In this document: one piece after another, positions 1 to 5,927 of the stretch
How positions within the stretch are numbered: the first letter of the stretch is position 1
Layout of the letters: each line of letters opens with the position of its first letter
Source of the DNA: an uncultured Collinsella sp.
GTDB taxonomy: Bacteria > Actinomycetota > Coriobacteriia > Coriobacteriales > Coriobacteriaceae
Assembly: GCA_958436995.1 (NCBI GenBank)
Contig: CAUBMI010000089.1
Location: 1-5,927, forward strand
DNA: 5,927 nt
Reading direction: 5' to 3'
Position numbers and translations under genes: made by a program
Notes under the pieces: model-generated
Seen by the model: the letters and a program-made list of their open reading frames with translations, nothing else
Told to the model about the DNA's origin: nothing
Databases searched by the model: none

Positions 1-773
1 ATATCGTTCCAAACCCTAATCAGCCGCGAATTCACTTTAACGAAACTGAACTTCGAGAGTTGAGCGAGTCGATTCGGGAACATGGTGTTTTGCAGCCGCT
101 GTTGGTTCGCAAGCATGGAAACGGCTATGAGATCATCGCTGGTGAGCGCCGTTACCAGGCTTCAAAGCTTGCTGGTCTTGAGGACCTGCCTGTCATCATT
201 AAGGAAGTTAATGATGAGGAGATGCTCGCTCTTGCTCTTATTGAGAATCTTCAGCGTTCTGATTTGAATCCCGTCGAAGAGGCGAAGGGTTATCGTCAGC
301 TCATTGATGCCAGCGGTATGACACAAGAGGCGTTATCAAAGGCTGTCAGTAAGTCTCGTTCTGCAATTACAAATTCACTTCGTTTGCTAGATCTTCCCGA
401 AGTCGTACAGCAGTTGATTTTCGAGGGTAAGCTTACTGCGGGCCATGCGAGAGCTATTCTTGCAGTTCCATATGAAGATGCCAGGATTCGACTTGCTGAG
501 AAGGTTGTTGCAGAAGGACTTTCCGTTAGAGCGACAGAAAATCTTGCTCCGTTGTTTTCTGCCGGAGAGACGCCAAGGACTCCGAGGCCAGCAACACCTC
601 AGTCATTCAAAAAGGCCGCTCGAGTCCTTCGTCAAGTTTTCAACACGAATGTGCGTGTGAAGAGCTCGCGTGGCAAGAACAAAATTGAAATCGAGTTCAA
701 AGACGAAGAAGAGCTCTCCCGTATCCTTGGCGAAATGATTCAATTTGGGCAGGAGGATCAGGATGAAGAGTAA
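1..773 (+). CDS. parB: ParB chromosome-partitioning protein, 5' truncated by window edge
   Basis: ParB is the CTP-dependent DNA clamp that loads at parS near the origin, spreads on DNA, and with ParA and SMC organises and segregates the chromosome. The frame is open from base 3 to a TAA at 771-773 (256 residues visible). It begins IVPNPNQPR, the conserved ParB core start, so only some tens of N-terminal residues, including any ParA-activating tail, lie outside. Visible in order: the CTP-binding GERR box (141-152; usually GERRWRA, here GERRYQA), the second box ENLQRSDLNPVEEA (from 243), a helix-turn-helix (about 318-398, MTQEALSKAVSKSRSAITNSL), the GHARAIL segment, a linker rich in Pro and Thr (about 570-600), and a basic/acidic C-terminal dimerisation domain ending EDQDEE. 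The TTG at 60 is internal, since homology continues upstream of it. The gene overlaps the next one by 11 nt and is AT-richer than rlmN, ddl and dinG. A plasmid or Noc-type paralogue is less likely given the chromosomal neighbours and a parS-like site nearby. Confidence 0.95.
   Translation, partial: IVPNPNQPRIHFNETELRELSESIREHGVLQPLLVRKHGNGYEIIAGERRYQASKLAGLEDLPVIIKEVNDEEMLALALIENLQRSDLNPVEEAKGYRQLIDASGMTQEALSKAVSKSRSAITNSLRLLDLPEVVQQLIFEGKLTAGHARAILAVPYEDARIRLAEKVVAEGLSVRATENLAPLFSAGETPRTPRPATPQSFKKAARVLRQVFNTNVRVKSSRGKNKIEIEFKDEEELSRILGEMIQFGQEDQDEE
751..756 (+). promoter_or_regulatory. Shine-Dalgarno AGGAGG that fixes the start of the small downstream gene
   Basis: A perfect AGGAGG sits inside the last codons of parB, 6 nt before the ATG at 763. 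It decides that start over an in-frame TTG at 745, which lies upstream of this motif and has no comparable site. The placement also implies that the small gene is translated from the parB mRNA with its own strong ribosome entry. Confidence 0.85.
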
Positions 774-1017
774 GGTTCTTGCGGTCATTGCATTGGCAAC
801 CACTGTCGCCGCTGGTGCTTTTGCAGGTTATAAGATTGCGACAGATGATGAACTACGCGGTCGACTGCTGCGTGGCGCTCAGGATATCGTCGATACATCT
901 AAGAAGAAAATGGATGTCATGACCGAAGATGTCGCAATGCGCACTGCTCAGGTGACTAAGAATCCCAAGATTAACCAAGACTGGGTTAACCATCAGTGGG
1001 AAAATGTTGGCTATTAG
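763..1017 (+). CDS. Small membrane-anchored protein (YtxH-like), 84 aa, coupled to parB
   Basis: I do not recognise a named family with certainty. The protein has a basic start (MKSK), one hydrophobic Ala/Val-rich segment at about residues 5-22 ending GAFAGYKIA, then a charged, probably helical region (about 28-66) and a C-terminal stretch with two tryptophans (NQDWVNHQWENVGY). This layout, a single N-terminal membrane helix followed by a lysine-rich amphipathic helix, resembles YtxH-type small proteins, whose function is poorly known. An uncleaved anchor seems more likely than a signal peptide, although AFA-G could be read as a weak cleavage site. The start overlaps the parB stop by 11 nt, so translation is likely coupled. 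It is the last gene before a strong terminator. Its base composition matches parB rather than the genes to the right. A role linked to segregation is suggested only by position. Confidence 0.8.
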   Translation: MKSKVLAVIALATTVAAGAFAGYKIATDDELRGRLLRGAQDIVDTSKKKMDVMTEDVAMRTAQVTKNPKINQDWVNHQWENVGY

Positions 1018-1044
1018 GTACCTAACAATTACTTGCCTGTTTTG

Positions 1045-1087
1045 AAAGGGTTCTTGTCTGATTTAGGAGACAAGGACCCCTTATTTT
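1045..1087 (+). terminator. Intrinsic terminator of the parB-small protein unit
   Basis: Arms 1048-1059 (GGGTTCTTGTCT) and 1068-1079 (AGACAAGGACCC) form a 12-bp stem with one G-U wobble (1052/1075) and an 8-nt loop. The tail TTATTTT follows at 1081-1087. It starts about 30 nt after the small gene's stop. The short TTTGAAA before the left arm could give weak activity in the opposite direction too, but the T-rich tail clearly favours the + strand. Confidence 0.85.
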
Positions 1088-1128
1088 GGCCATAAAACTA
1101 ACCTTATGTAAATCAAATTCAATAGTAT

Positions 1129-1176
1129 GAATATAAATGAAACAGTCCTGGTTGCATTATTTGCAACCAGGACTGT
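1129..1176 (-). terminator. Intrinsic terminator of rlmN (minus strand)
   Basis: A perfect 15-bp inverted repeat (1142-1156 with 1162-1176, arms ACAGTCCTGGTTGCA and its complement) encloses a 5-nt loop. Read on the - strand, the stem is followed by TTTCATTTATATT (the stem's last T plus the tail), a T-rich stretch. On the + strand the following bases (CGGATG) are not T-rich, so the hairpin belongs to rlmN, whose stop codon is about 40 nt away. It faces the parB-unit terminator, giving a convergent pair separated by an AT-rich spacer (1088-1141) in which I see nothing further. Confidence 0.85.
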
Positions 1177-1180
1177 CGGA

Positions 1181-1196
1181 TGTTTCACATGAAACG
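1181..1196. promoter_or_regulatory. parS: parS-like ParB-binding site
   Basis: TGTTTCACATGAAACG matches the classical parS sequence TGTTTCACGTGAAACA at 14 of 16 positions. The differences are the ninth base (A for G, which makes the two central bases non-complementary) and the last base. Arms GTTTCA and TGAAAC are perfectly inverted. It lies about 400 bp downstream of the parB stop, in non-coding DNA between the rlmN stop codon and the rlmN terminator. Chromosomal parS sites commonly cluster around parAB and tolerate one or two changes, so ParB binding is likely but inferred. Confidence 0.7.
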
Positions 1197-1215
1197 TTAT
1201 GGGGTACAGACTCCC

Positions 1216-2268
1216 CTATGCGTTCTTCTGGACCTTGAAACGTTGCTTCAGCTGACCGCAGGCAGCATCAATATCATTGCCGCGAGAATTACGGATCGTG
1301 GTCTCGATGCCGCGAGACTCAAGGCGGCGCTGAAGATCCTCGACCTTATGAATCGGCGACGGCTTGAGCGGGCTGCCCTCTATGTCGTTAAGCTGAATCA
1401 GGTTAACGTGGCACAGCGTTCCCTCGCAGAAGTCGCAGAGTGCCTGCATCTCGGGATTCGTATCGTTGACGCCTTCGATCATGGCATACTCATAGGTCGG
1501 GCGGCGGCCAGTCTTTTCGGTGTAGAGCTGAAGCGCCTCGTGAAGGCGGAGCAGCGTGTACTTCTTAACACCGGGCATGAGCTTGTTGCGCGTCGACTGG
1601 ATGGCGGAGTGCAGGGAAACGGCAAGCGTGAACTGCTCGGGGATGTCGGCAAATTTGCGAATACCGGGAATAACGCCGCTGGTAGAGACGGTGAGGTGAC
1701 GGGCGCCGATACCGATGCCATCGGGGTCGTTGAGGATACGCAGTGCCTTGAGAACCTCGTCGTAGTTGGCAAACGGCTCGCCCTGGCCCATGAAGACAAC
1801 GCTCGTGGCACGCTCGCCAAAATCGTTGGATACATGAAGTACCTGGTCGACGATCTCTTGAGCGGTCAGAGAGCGCTTGAGGCCGTTGAGACCGGTAGCG
1901 CAAAAGGCGCAGCCCATGCCACAGCCTGCCTGGGTGGAAACGCAGACGGAAAGCTTGTTACGACGGGGCATACCGACGGTCTCGACGGAAATGCCGTCGT
2001 GGTACTCGAGCAGATACTTGCGAGAGCCATCTTTGGAAATCTGCTTGGTGAGTTCAGTCGGCGTGTCAAAGGCAAAAGCCTCTTTAAGCTGCTCGCGGAA
2101 AGCCTTGGGAAGGTTGGTCATATCGTCAAACGAACAAACGTTCTTCTCAAAGACCCATTCGATGAGCTGCTTTGCGCGGAAGGCGGGCTGGCCAAGTTCG
2201 GCCACAAGCTCGCGAATATCGTTTTGGCTCAAGTCGCGAATGTCCTGAGATTTAGTCCTGGGATTCAT
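1216..2268 (-). CDS. rlmN: RlmN, dual-specificity 23S rRNA (A2503-C2) / tRNA (A37-C2) methyltransferase
   Basis: This is a radical-SAM enzyme that methylates C2 of A2503 in the 23S rRNA peptidyl-transferase centre and of A37 in certain tRNAs, supporting translational fidelity. The protein is 350 residues, in the usual range (E. coli 384). The N-terminal accessory domain (about 10-95) carries the typical AFRAKQLIEWVF stretch. The radical-SAM core holds the CxxxCxxC cluster motif at C116, C120 and C123 (CGMGCAFC). The conserved upstream cysteine of VCVSTQ is C109, and the SAM-contacting GEP motif is GQGEP (161-165). The C-terminal catalytic cysteine that forms the methyl-Cys intermediate is C337 in RNSRGNDIDAACGQL, which with C109 separates RlmN from unrelated radical-SAM enzymes. 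A Cfr resistance methyltransferase is the alternative, but overall similarity is to housekeeping RlmN. The ATG at 2268 has a modest GAAAGG about 5 nt upstream. It is convergent with the parB unit and divergent from ddl, so probably monocistronic. Confidence 0.95.
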   Translation of the reverse strand: MNPRTKSQDIRDLSQNDIRELVAELGQPAFRAKQLIEWVFEKNVCSFDDMTNLPKAFREQLKEAFAFDTPTELTKQISKDGSRKYLLEYHDGISVETVGMPRRNKLSVCVSTQAGCGMGCAFCATGLNGLKRSLTAQEIVDQVLHVSNDFGERATSVVFMGQGEPFANYDEVLKALRILNDPDGIGIGARHLTVSTSGVIPGIRKFADIPEQFTLAVSLHSAIQSTRNKLMPGVKKYTLLRLHEALQLYTEKTGRRPTYEYAMIEGVNDTNPEMQALCDFCEGTLCHVNLIQLNDIEGSPLKPSPIHKVEDLQRRLESRGIETTIRNSRGNDIDAACGQLKQRFKVQKNA

Positions 2269-2283
2269 GGAAGCCTTTCGATT

Positions 2284-2313
2284 TTGGGGAAACGTAGAGG
2301 GTATCGCTACAAT
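2284..2313 (+). promoter_or_regulatory. Candidate sigma-70-type promoter for ddl-dinG
   Basis: A TACAAT -10 (2308-2313, one mismatch to TATAAT) follows a weak TTGGGG -35 (2284-2289) with an 18-nt spacer. Transcription would start near 2320, leaving a leader of about 34 nt before the ddl ATG with its ribosome-binding site. It is the best + strand candidate in the 85-bp gap. The -35 is poor, so this is tentative. Confidence 0.4.
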
Positions 2314-2331
2314 ATGGTATCAGCTGCAGAA

Positions 2332-2337
2332 ATTATA
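2332..2337 (-). promoter_or_regulatory. Candidate -10 element for rlmN
   Basis: On the - strand this reads TATAAT, a perfect -10, and would give an rlmN leader of roughly 55-60 nt. The matching -35 region, about 17 nt further (2355-2360), falls inside the first ddl codons and reads CCGGCA, only three of six consensus bases. If used, the rlmN and ddl promoters overlap and could compete for polymerase. Confidence 0.3.
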
Positions 2338-2338
2338 G

Positions 2339-2346
2339 AGGAGGAG
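2339..2346 (+). promoter_or_regulatory. Strong Shine-Dalgarno of ddl
   Basis: AGGAGGAG lies 7 nt before the ATG at 2354. It fixes that codon as the start over the in-frame ATG at 2378 (residue 9), which has no such motif at the right distance. Confidence 0.85.
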
Positions 2347-2353
2347 TCTGCCC

Positions 2354-3319
2354 ATGCCGGGTAAAAGCCTAGAGAACATGCACGTAGCGGTCTTGGCGGG
2401 CGGTCATTCCGCTGAGCGCGAGATTTCGCTCAATTCGGGAAAGAACGTCGTGGCGGCCTTGAAGGAGGCCGGCTACACTTCGGTGGAGCTGCTCGACACG
2501 GCTGCCGATGATTTTATGGTAACCATGGCGACCGGTGGTTTCGACGTGGCGTTTATCGCCATGCACGGCGCCGGCGGTGAGGATGGTGCCATGCAGGGTG
2601 CCATGGAGACCTTGGGTATCCCCTACACGGCCTCGGGCGTGCTCGCAAGCGCCTGCGGTGCCGACAAGGAGGTCTCGAAGCTCCTGTACGCCAAGGCGGG
2701 CGTTCCCATTGCCCCCGGCCTCGCGCTCGAGGTGGGCGATGAAGTCGATATCGATCATATCGTCGAGGTTTGTGGCGAGCGCTGCTTTGTGAAGCCGGCC
2801 GTAAACGGTTCCAGCTATGGCATTTCCCTGGTCCATGAGCCCTCCGAGCTGCCCGCGGCAATCGCCAAGGCGTTTGAGTACGGCGACAAGGTGCTGGTCG
2901 AGAAGTGCATCGAGGGTACCGAGATCACCGTCGGCGTGTACGGCGAGGATGACGTGCGCGCCCTGCCGATCGTTGAGATCCGCAAGCCCGAGGACTGCGA
3001 GTTCTACGATCTGGACGTGAAGTATGTCGACCCTACGGACATCCATCGCATTCCGGCGCAGATTTCGCCCGAGAACTACGCTCGTGCTCAGGAGCTCGCC
3101 TGTGCTGCCCATAAGGCACTCGGCTGCCTGGGTATCTCGCGCAGCGACTTTATCGTGAGCGAGAATGGCCCCGTCATCCTCGAGACCAACACGATTCCCG
3201 GCATGACCGATACATCGCTGTATCCGGATGAGATTCGCCACACCGATGACATGACGTTCCCGCAGGTGTGTGACAGTCTGATTCGTATGGGACTTCGTCG
3301 AGCGGGCGTTGCATGCTAA
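2354..3319 (+). CDS. ddl: D-alanine--D-alanine ligase
   Basis: This cytoplasmic ATP-grasp ligase joins two D-alanines to make the dipeptide that MurF adds to the peptidoglycan stem. It is 321 residues, close to the E. coli DdlB length (306). The N-terminal domain has GGHSAEREISL with E21, which binds the first D-Ala amino group, and HGAGGEDG (71-78). The ATP-grasp domain has FVKPAVNGSSYGIS (S153/S154), the omega-loop DVKY with K223 and Y224, and ISRSDF (R263, D265). LETNTIPGMT supplies the Mg-binding E277 and N279, followed by SLYP. Tyr at 224, matching DdlB Y216, is the residue expected for D-Ala-D-Ala; D-Ala-D-lactate enzymes such as VanA lack it. This predicts a normal, vancomycin-sensitive precursor. 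The gene has a strong ribosome-binding site, diverges from rlmN, and its last 7 nt overlap the next gene, so the two are probably co-transcribed and translationally coupled. Codon use is GC-rich. Confidence 0.96.
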   Translation: MPGKSLENMHVAVLAGGHSAEREISLNSGKNVVAALKEAGYTSVELLDTAADDFMVTMATGGFDVAFIAMHGAGGEDGAMQGAMETLGIPYTASGVLASACGADKEVSKLLYAKAGVPIAPGLALEVGDEVDIDHIVEVCGERCFVKPAVNGSSYGISLVHEPSELPAAIAKAFEYGDKVLVEKCIEGTEITVGVYGEDDVRALPIVEIRKPEDCEFYDLDVKYVDPTDIHRIPAQISPENYARAQELACAAHKALGCLGISRSDFIVSENGPVILETNTIPGMTDTSLYPDEIRHTDDMTFPQVCDSLIRMGLRRAGVAC

Positions 3320-5927
3320 TCGAGGACGCTGTTTCGTCGGGAACGCCGCAGTTTGTCATCGATTCCTATGCCACGCTTGCCGAGCGCGCCAAAACCCAAT
3401 CGTTTGGTCTCATCGAGGAAGATGTTATCGTCCTCGATACCGAGACCACGGGTCTTTCGGTGCAGGACAACGAGCTTATCGAGATATCAGCGGCCCGCCT
3501 TTCGGGCCGCGAGGTTGTCGATCGGTTCGATACCTTCGTGCATCCCAAGCAGCTGATTCCCGCCGAGATTACCGAACTCACGAGCATTACAAACGCCGAT
3601 GTGGTGGATGCCCCATCGGCCGTCGAGGCCGTGGCCGCTCTCGCCGATTTTGTCGGCGGCTGCCCGGTGATTGCGCATAACGCCACCTTCGACCGTTCGT
3701 TTATCGAGTCGGTCAAGGGCGGTGTCAACGTCAGCGACATCTGGATCGATTCGCTGGCACTGTCGCGCATCGCGCTTCCGCGCCTGGCCTCGCATAAGCT
3801 GTCTTTCATGGCCGACCTGTTTGGTTGCGACTCGGTGTCGCACCGCGCCAACGCCGATGTCGACGCCCTGTGTGGTGTGTGGCGCGTGTTACTCGTGGCG
3901 CTCACCGACTTGCCTCAGGGCTTAATGGCGCGCCTGGCCGACATGCACCCCGACGTACCCTGGTCCTATCGTCCCATCTTCTCCTTCTTGGCGGGACAGA
4001 ACCCCGGTTCCATCTTCTCTCTCAGCGCCGCCCGCGCCGACGTACTCAAGGCCGATCGGGCCGATGATCGCGTTGATGCGGACGAGCTGCCGGTCCTTAA
4101 GATGCCGAGCCGCGAGGAAATCGAGGCGGACTATGCGCCGGGCGGCCTGGTTAATCGCATGTATCCCACGTACGAGCCGCGCGATGAGCAAATCGCGATG
4201 GCGCTCGAGGTCCGTGACGCACTCGTTACGGGAACGCATCGCGTGATTGAGGCGGGGACGGGCGTCGGCAAATCGATGGCTTACCTAGTGCCTTTTGCCG
4301 AGGCCGCGCGCCGCAACAACATCACGGTTGGTATTGCGACCAAATCGAATAATCTTGCCGACCAGCTCATGTATCATGAGCTGCCCAAACTTGCCGAGCA
4401 GCTGGACGGCGGCCTATCGTTTTGCGCCCTTAAGGGCTATGACCACTATCCATGCTTGCGTAAGCTTGAGCGCATGAGCCGTGGCCAAGTCGAAATTACG
4501 ACTAAGCGTGATCCTGCCGACACGCTTACGGCAGTCGCGGTCATCATGGCGTACGTGTGTCAGTCGGCCGATGGCGACCTCGATTCGCTCGGCATTCGCT
4601 GGCGCAGCGTCAACCGTCCCGACTTTACGACGGCCTCGCGCGAGTGCGCCCGTCGCCTCTGCCCGTTTTTCCCCGATAAATGCCTGGTCCACGGCGCCCG
4701 CCGTCGCGCGGCGCATGCCGATGTGGTGGTCACCAACCATTCCCTGCTGTTTCGCAATGTTGCGGCCGAGGGCAGAATCTTGCCTCCGATCCGTCACTGG
4801 GTGATCGATGAGGCCCACTCCATCGAGCGCGAGGCACGCCGTCAATGGGCGCGCGTGGTGTCGGCGGATGAATCGCGCGTTCTGTTTGAGCGCCTGGGTG
4901 GCTCGAGCACCGGTGCGCTGAGCCAGGTTTCCCGCGATTTGGCAACCTCGGAGGGCTCTACGCTCTACCTGGGTCTTACCGCCAAGGCGACGTCGACAGT
5001 TGTGCGTGCGAGCATGGCGATTGCCGATGTGTTTGACGGCGTTCGCGAGCTTGGCCGCCGTGCTCGCGGGGGCTATGACAATGCGAACCTATGGATTGGC
5101 CCCGAGCTGCGCGAATCTGACGACTGGCATGATTTCTTACAGTCGGCCTACGCTGCCATCGACGCATTGGAACAAGCTGACAAGAGTGTCGATGCGCTCG
5201 TGCAGTCCGTTGCCGCCGACAAGCCCGAGGTCGTTGTGGACTTGGGGGATATCTCGCGCCGCCTGCACGAGCTGGCCGAGAACCTCAAACTCATCATCGA
5301 CGGTACCGACGAACACTACGTGTACTCGCTGCAAGTCAATCGCAGGCTGCGTGCCGGCGGCGAGTCGATGACCGCGGAGCGCATCGATATTGGCGAGGCC
5401 TTGGCAACCGAGTGGCTGCCAGAGGTTCACACGGCTATCTTTGCATCGGCGACCATGACGGTTTCCAAGAGCTTTGAGCATTTTAACCACGCCGTCGGAC
5501 TCGATCGTATCGGTGCCTCGACATCATCGTCGCTGCACTTGGATTCGAGCTACGACTTCGATTCGAATATGGCCGTGGTCGTGGCTGGGGATATTCCTGA
5601 TCCGCGCGACCGCGAAGGCTATCTTACGGCGCTCGAGCGCGTGCTGGTCGACGCTCATCTTGCCATGGGCGGATCGGTGCTCACGCTGTTCACCAACAGG
5701 CGTGACATGGAGGAGCTGTACGATCGCGTCGAGCCCAAGATGGCTCGTGCGGGCCTGGAACTCAACTGCCAGCAGCGCAACTCGTCTCCTCGCCGCCTGC
5801 GCGATCGCTTTATCAACGAACCGGCCTCGTCGCTCTTTGCGCTTAAGGCCTTTTGGGAAGGGTTTGACGCCAGCGGCGAGACGCTGCGCTGTGTCATCAT
5901 CCCCAAGCTGCCGTTCTCGAGCCCCAC
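3313..5927 (+). CDS. dinG: DnaQ-type 3'-5' exonuclease fused to DinG/XPD-family helicase, 3' truncated by window edge
   Basis: The frame is open for 871 codons from ATG 3313 to the window end with no stop. An in-frame TGA at 3271 and no start codon between make 3313 the most upstream start. Residues 36-195 are a DEDDh exonuclease: D42 and E44 (LDTETTG), D127 (HNATFD), H177 and D182 (SHRANAD), all five catalytic positions present. After a linker (about 196-285) comes an SF2 XPD-like helicase: R290/Q293, Walker A EAGTGVGKS (313-321), motif Ia ATKSNNLADQ, four cysteines C381, C445, C450 and C457 positioned like the Fe-S ligands of E. coli DinG, DEAH (499-502), FASATMT (710-716), GGSVLTLFTNRR, and motif V FWEGFDASG. 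Motif VI lies beyond the window. Family length of about 930 suggests 60-100 residues missing. DinG proteins unwind 5'-3' and resolve R-loops and repair intermediates. The start has no strong ribosome-binding site and overlaps the ddl stop by 7 nt, so translational coupling to ddl is likely. Name and domains are firm; activity is inferred. Confidence 0.93.
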   Translation, partial: MLIEDAVSSGTPQFVIDSYATLAERAKTQSFGLIEEDVIVLDTETTGLSVQDNELIEISAARLSGREVVDRFDTFVHPKQLIPAEITELTSITNADVVDAPSAVEAVAALADFVGGCPVIAHNATFDRSFIESVKGGVNVSDIWIDSLALSRIALPRLASHKLSFMADLFGCDSVSHRANADVDALCGVWRVLLVALTDLPQGLMARLADMHPDVPWSYRPIFSFLAGQNPGSIFSLSAARADVLKADRADDRVDADELPVLKMPSREEIEADYAPGGLVNRMYPTYEPRDEQIAMALEVRDALVTGTHRVIEAGTGVGKSMAYLVPFAEAARRNNITVGIATKSNNLADQLMYHELPKLAEQLDGGLSFCALKGYDHYPCLRKLERMSRGQVEITTKRDPADTLTAVAVIMAYVCQSADGDLDSLGIRWRSVNRPDFTTASRECARRLCPFFPDKCLVHGARRRAAHADVVVTNHSLLFRNVAAEGRILPPIRHWVIDEAHSIEREARRQWARVVSADESRVLFERLGGSSTGALSQVSRDLATSEGSTLYLGLTAKATSTVVRASMAIADVFDGVRELGRRARGGYDNANLWIGPELRESDDWHDFLQSAYAAIDALEQADKSVDALVQSVAADKPEVVVDLGDISRRLHELAENLKLIIDGTDEHYVYSLQVNRRLRAGGESMTAERIDIGEALATEWLPEVHTAIFASATMTVSKSFEHFNHAVGLDRIGASTSSSLHLDSSYDFDSNMAVVVAGDIPDPRDREGYLTALERVLVDAHLAMGGSVLTLFTNRRDMEELYDRVEPKMARAGLELNCQQRNSSPRRLRDRFINEPASSLFALKAFWEGFDASGETLRCVIIPKLPFSSP

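Noticed and set aside
60..62. TTG as a start codon for parB
   Set aside because: The conserved ParB core (IVPNPNQPR and following) is already in frame upstream from base 3, so the gene begins outside the window.
745..747. TTG as start of the small gene after parB
   Set aside because: The AGGAGG at 751-756 lies downstream of this codon and 6 nt before ATG 763, which also gives a sensible basic N-terminus before the hydrophobic segment.
1088..1141. AT-rich spacer as a small RNA or promoter
   Set aside because: No convincing paired promoter elements, and no gene on either strand that it would serve; it lies between two convergent terminators.
1138..1241. Additional TGAAAC half-sites at 1138-1143 and 1236-1241 as further parS copies
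   Set aside because: Neither has the matching GTTTCA arm at the correct distance; one abuts the terminator stem and the other is inside rlmN coding sequence.
2300..2321. Direct repeat GGTATC (2300-2305 and 2316-2321) around the ddl -10 as an operator
   Set aside because: Six-base repeats are expected by chance and there is no larger symmetry; the evidence is too weak to call a regulator site.
1180..2364. A 394-codon + strand open frame covering the whole of rlmN
   Set aside because: It is antisense to a clear RlmN with all its motifs, has no ribosome-binding site, and begins with an ATG at the edge of the parS-like site. Long antisense frames are common opposite GC-biased codons.
2369..3241. 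A 290-codon - strand open frame opposite ddl
   Set aside because: It is a shadow of the ddl coding frame. No recognisable domain or start signal is present.
3366..5490. Many open frames of 60-180 codons in other frames and on both strands across the dinG region
   Set aside because: The + strand frame starting at 3313 is continuous and carries every exonuclease and helicase motif in order, so these are shadows.

Overview
The window looks like a chromosomal segment of a mid-to-high-GC Gram-positive bacterium. A Coriobacteriia-type actinobacterium (Collinsella-like) is my best guess. This rests on an exonuclease-fused DinG of the kind known from Gram-positives, GC-biased codon use, a stand-alone ddl, and a chromosomal ParB with a parS-like site of the Bacillus/actinobacterial type. 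I could not check the taxonomy by search, so it is an inference. I see no mobile element, CRISPR array, tRNA or rRNA. The genes are recognisable housekeeping genes.

Left part (1-1017, + strand): the 3' end of parB, whose start lies outside the window, overlaps a gene for an 84-residue membrane-anchored small protein. This unit is closed by a strong intrinsic terminator (1045-1087). It is visibly AT-richer (about 43-53 % GC in sampled 60-base lines) than the rest (about 63-68 %).

Middle (1018-1215): an AT-rich gap between convergent genes holds two hairpin terminators facing each other. A 16-bp site at 1181-1196 matches the classical parS sequence at 14 of 16 positions and lies about 400 bp from the end of parB. 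It probably serves as a loading site for the neighbouring ParB.

Right part: rlmN (1216-2268, - strand; radical-SAM rRNA/tRNA methyltransferase) diverges from ddl (2354-3319, + strand; D-Ala-D-Ala ligase) across an 85-bp gap that carries both candidate promoters. The ddl stop overlaps by 7 nt the start of a long open frame (3313 to the window end, 871 codons visible) encoding a DnaQ-type DEDDh exonuclease fused to a DinG/XPD-type helicase. That fusion keeps all four putative Fe-S cysteines as well as the complete exonuclease active site. This is notable because the characterised exonuclease-fused DinG of Staphylococcus aureus has lost its cluster.

Functionally the window combines chromosome segregation (parB, parS-like site), ribosome modification (rlmN), peptidoglycan precursor synthesis (ddl) and DNA repair/unwinding (dinG). 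I found no clearly undescribed system. The best leads are the parS-like site, the exonuclease plus Fe-S helicase combination, and the small parB-coupled protein.
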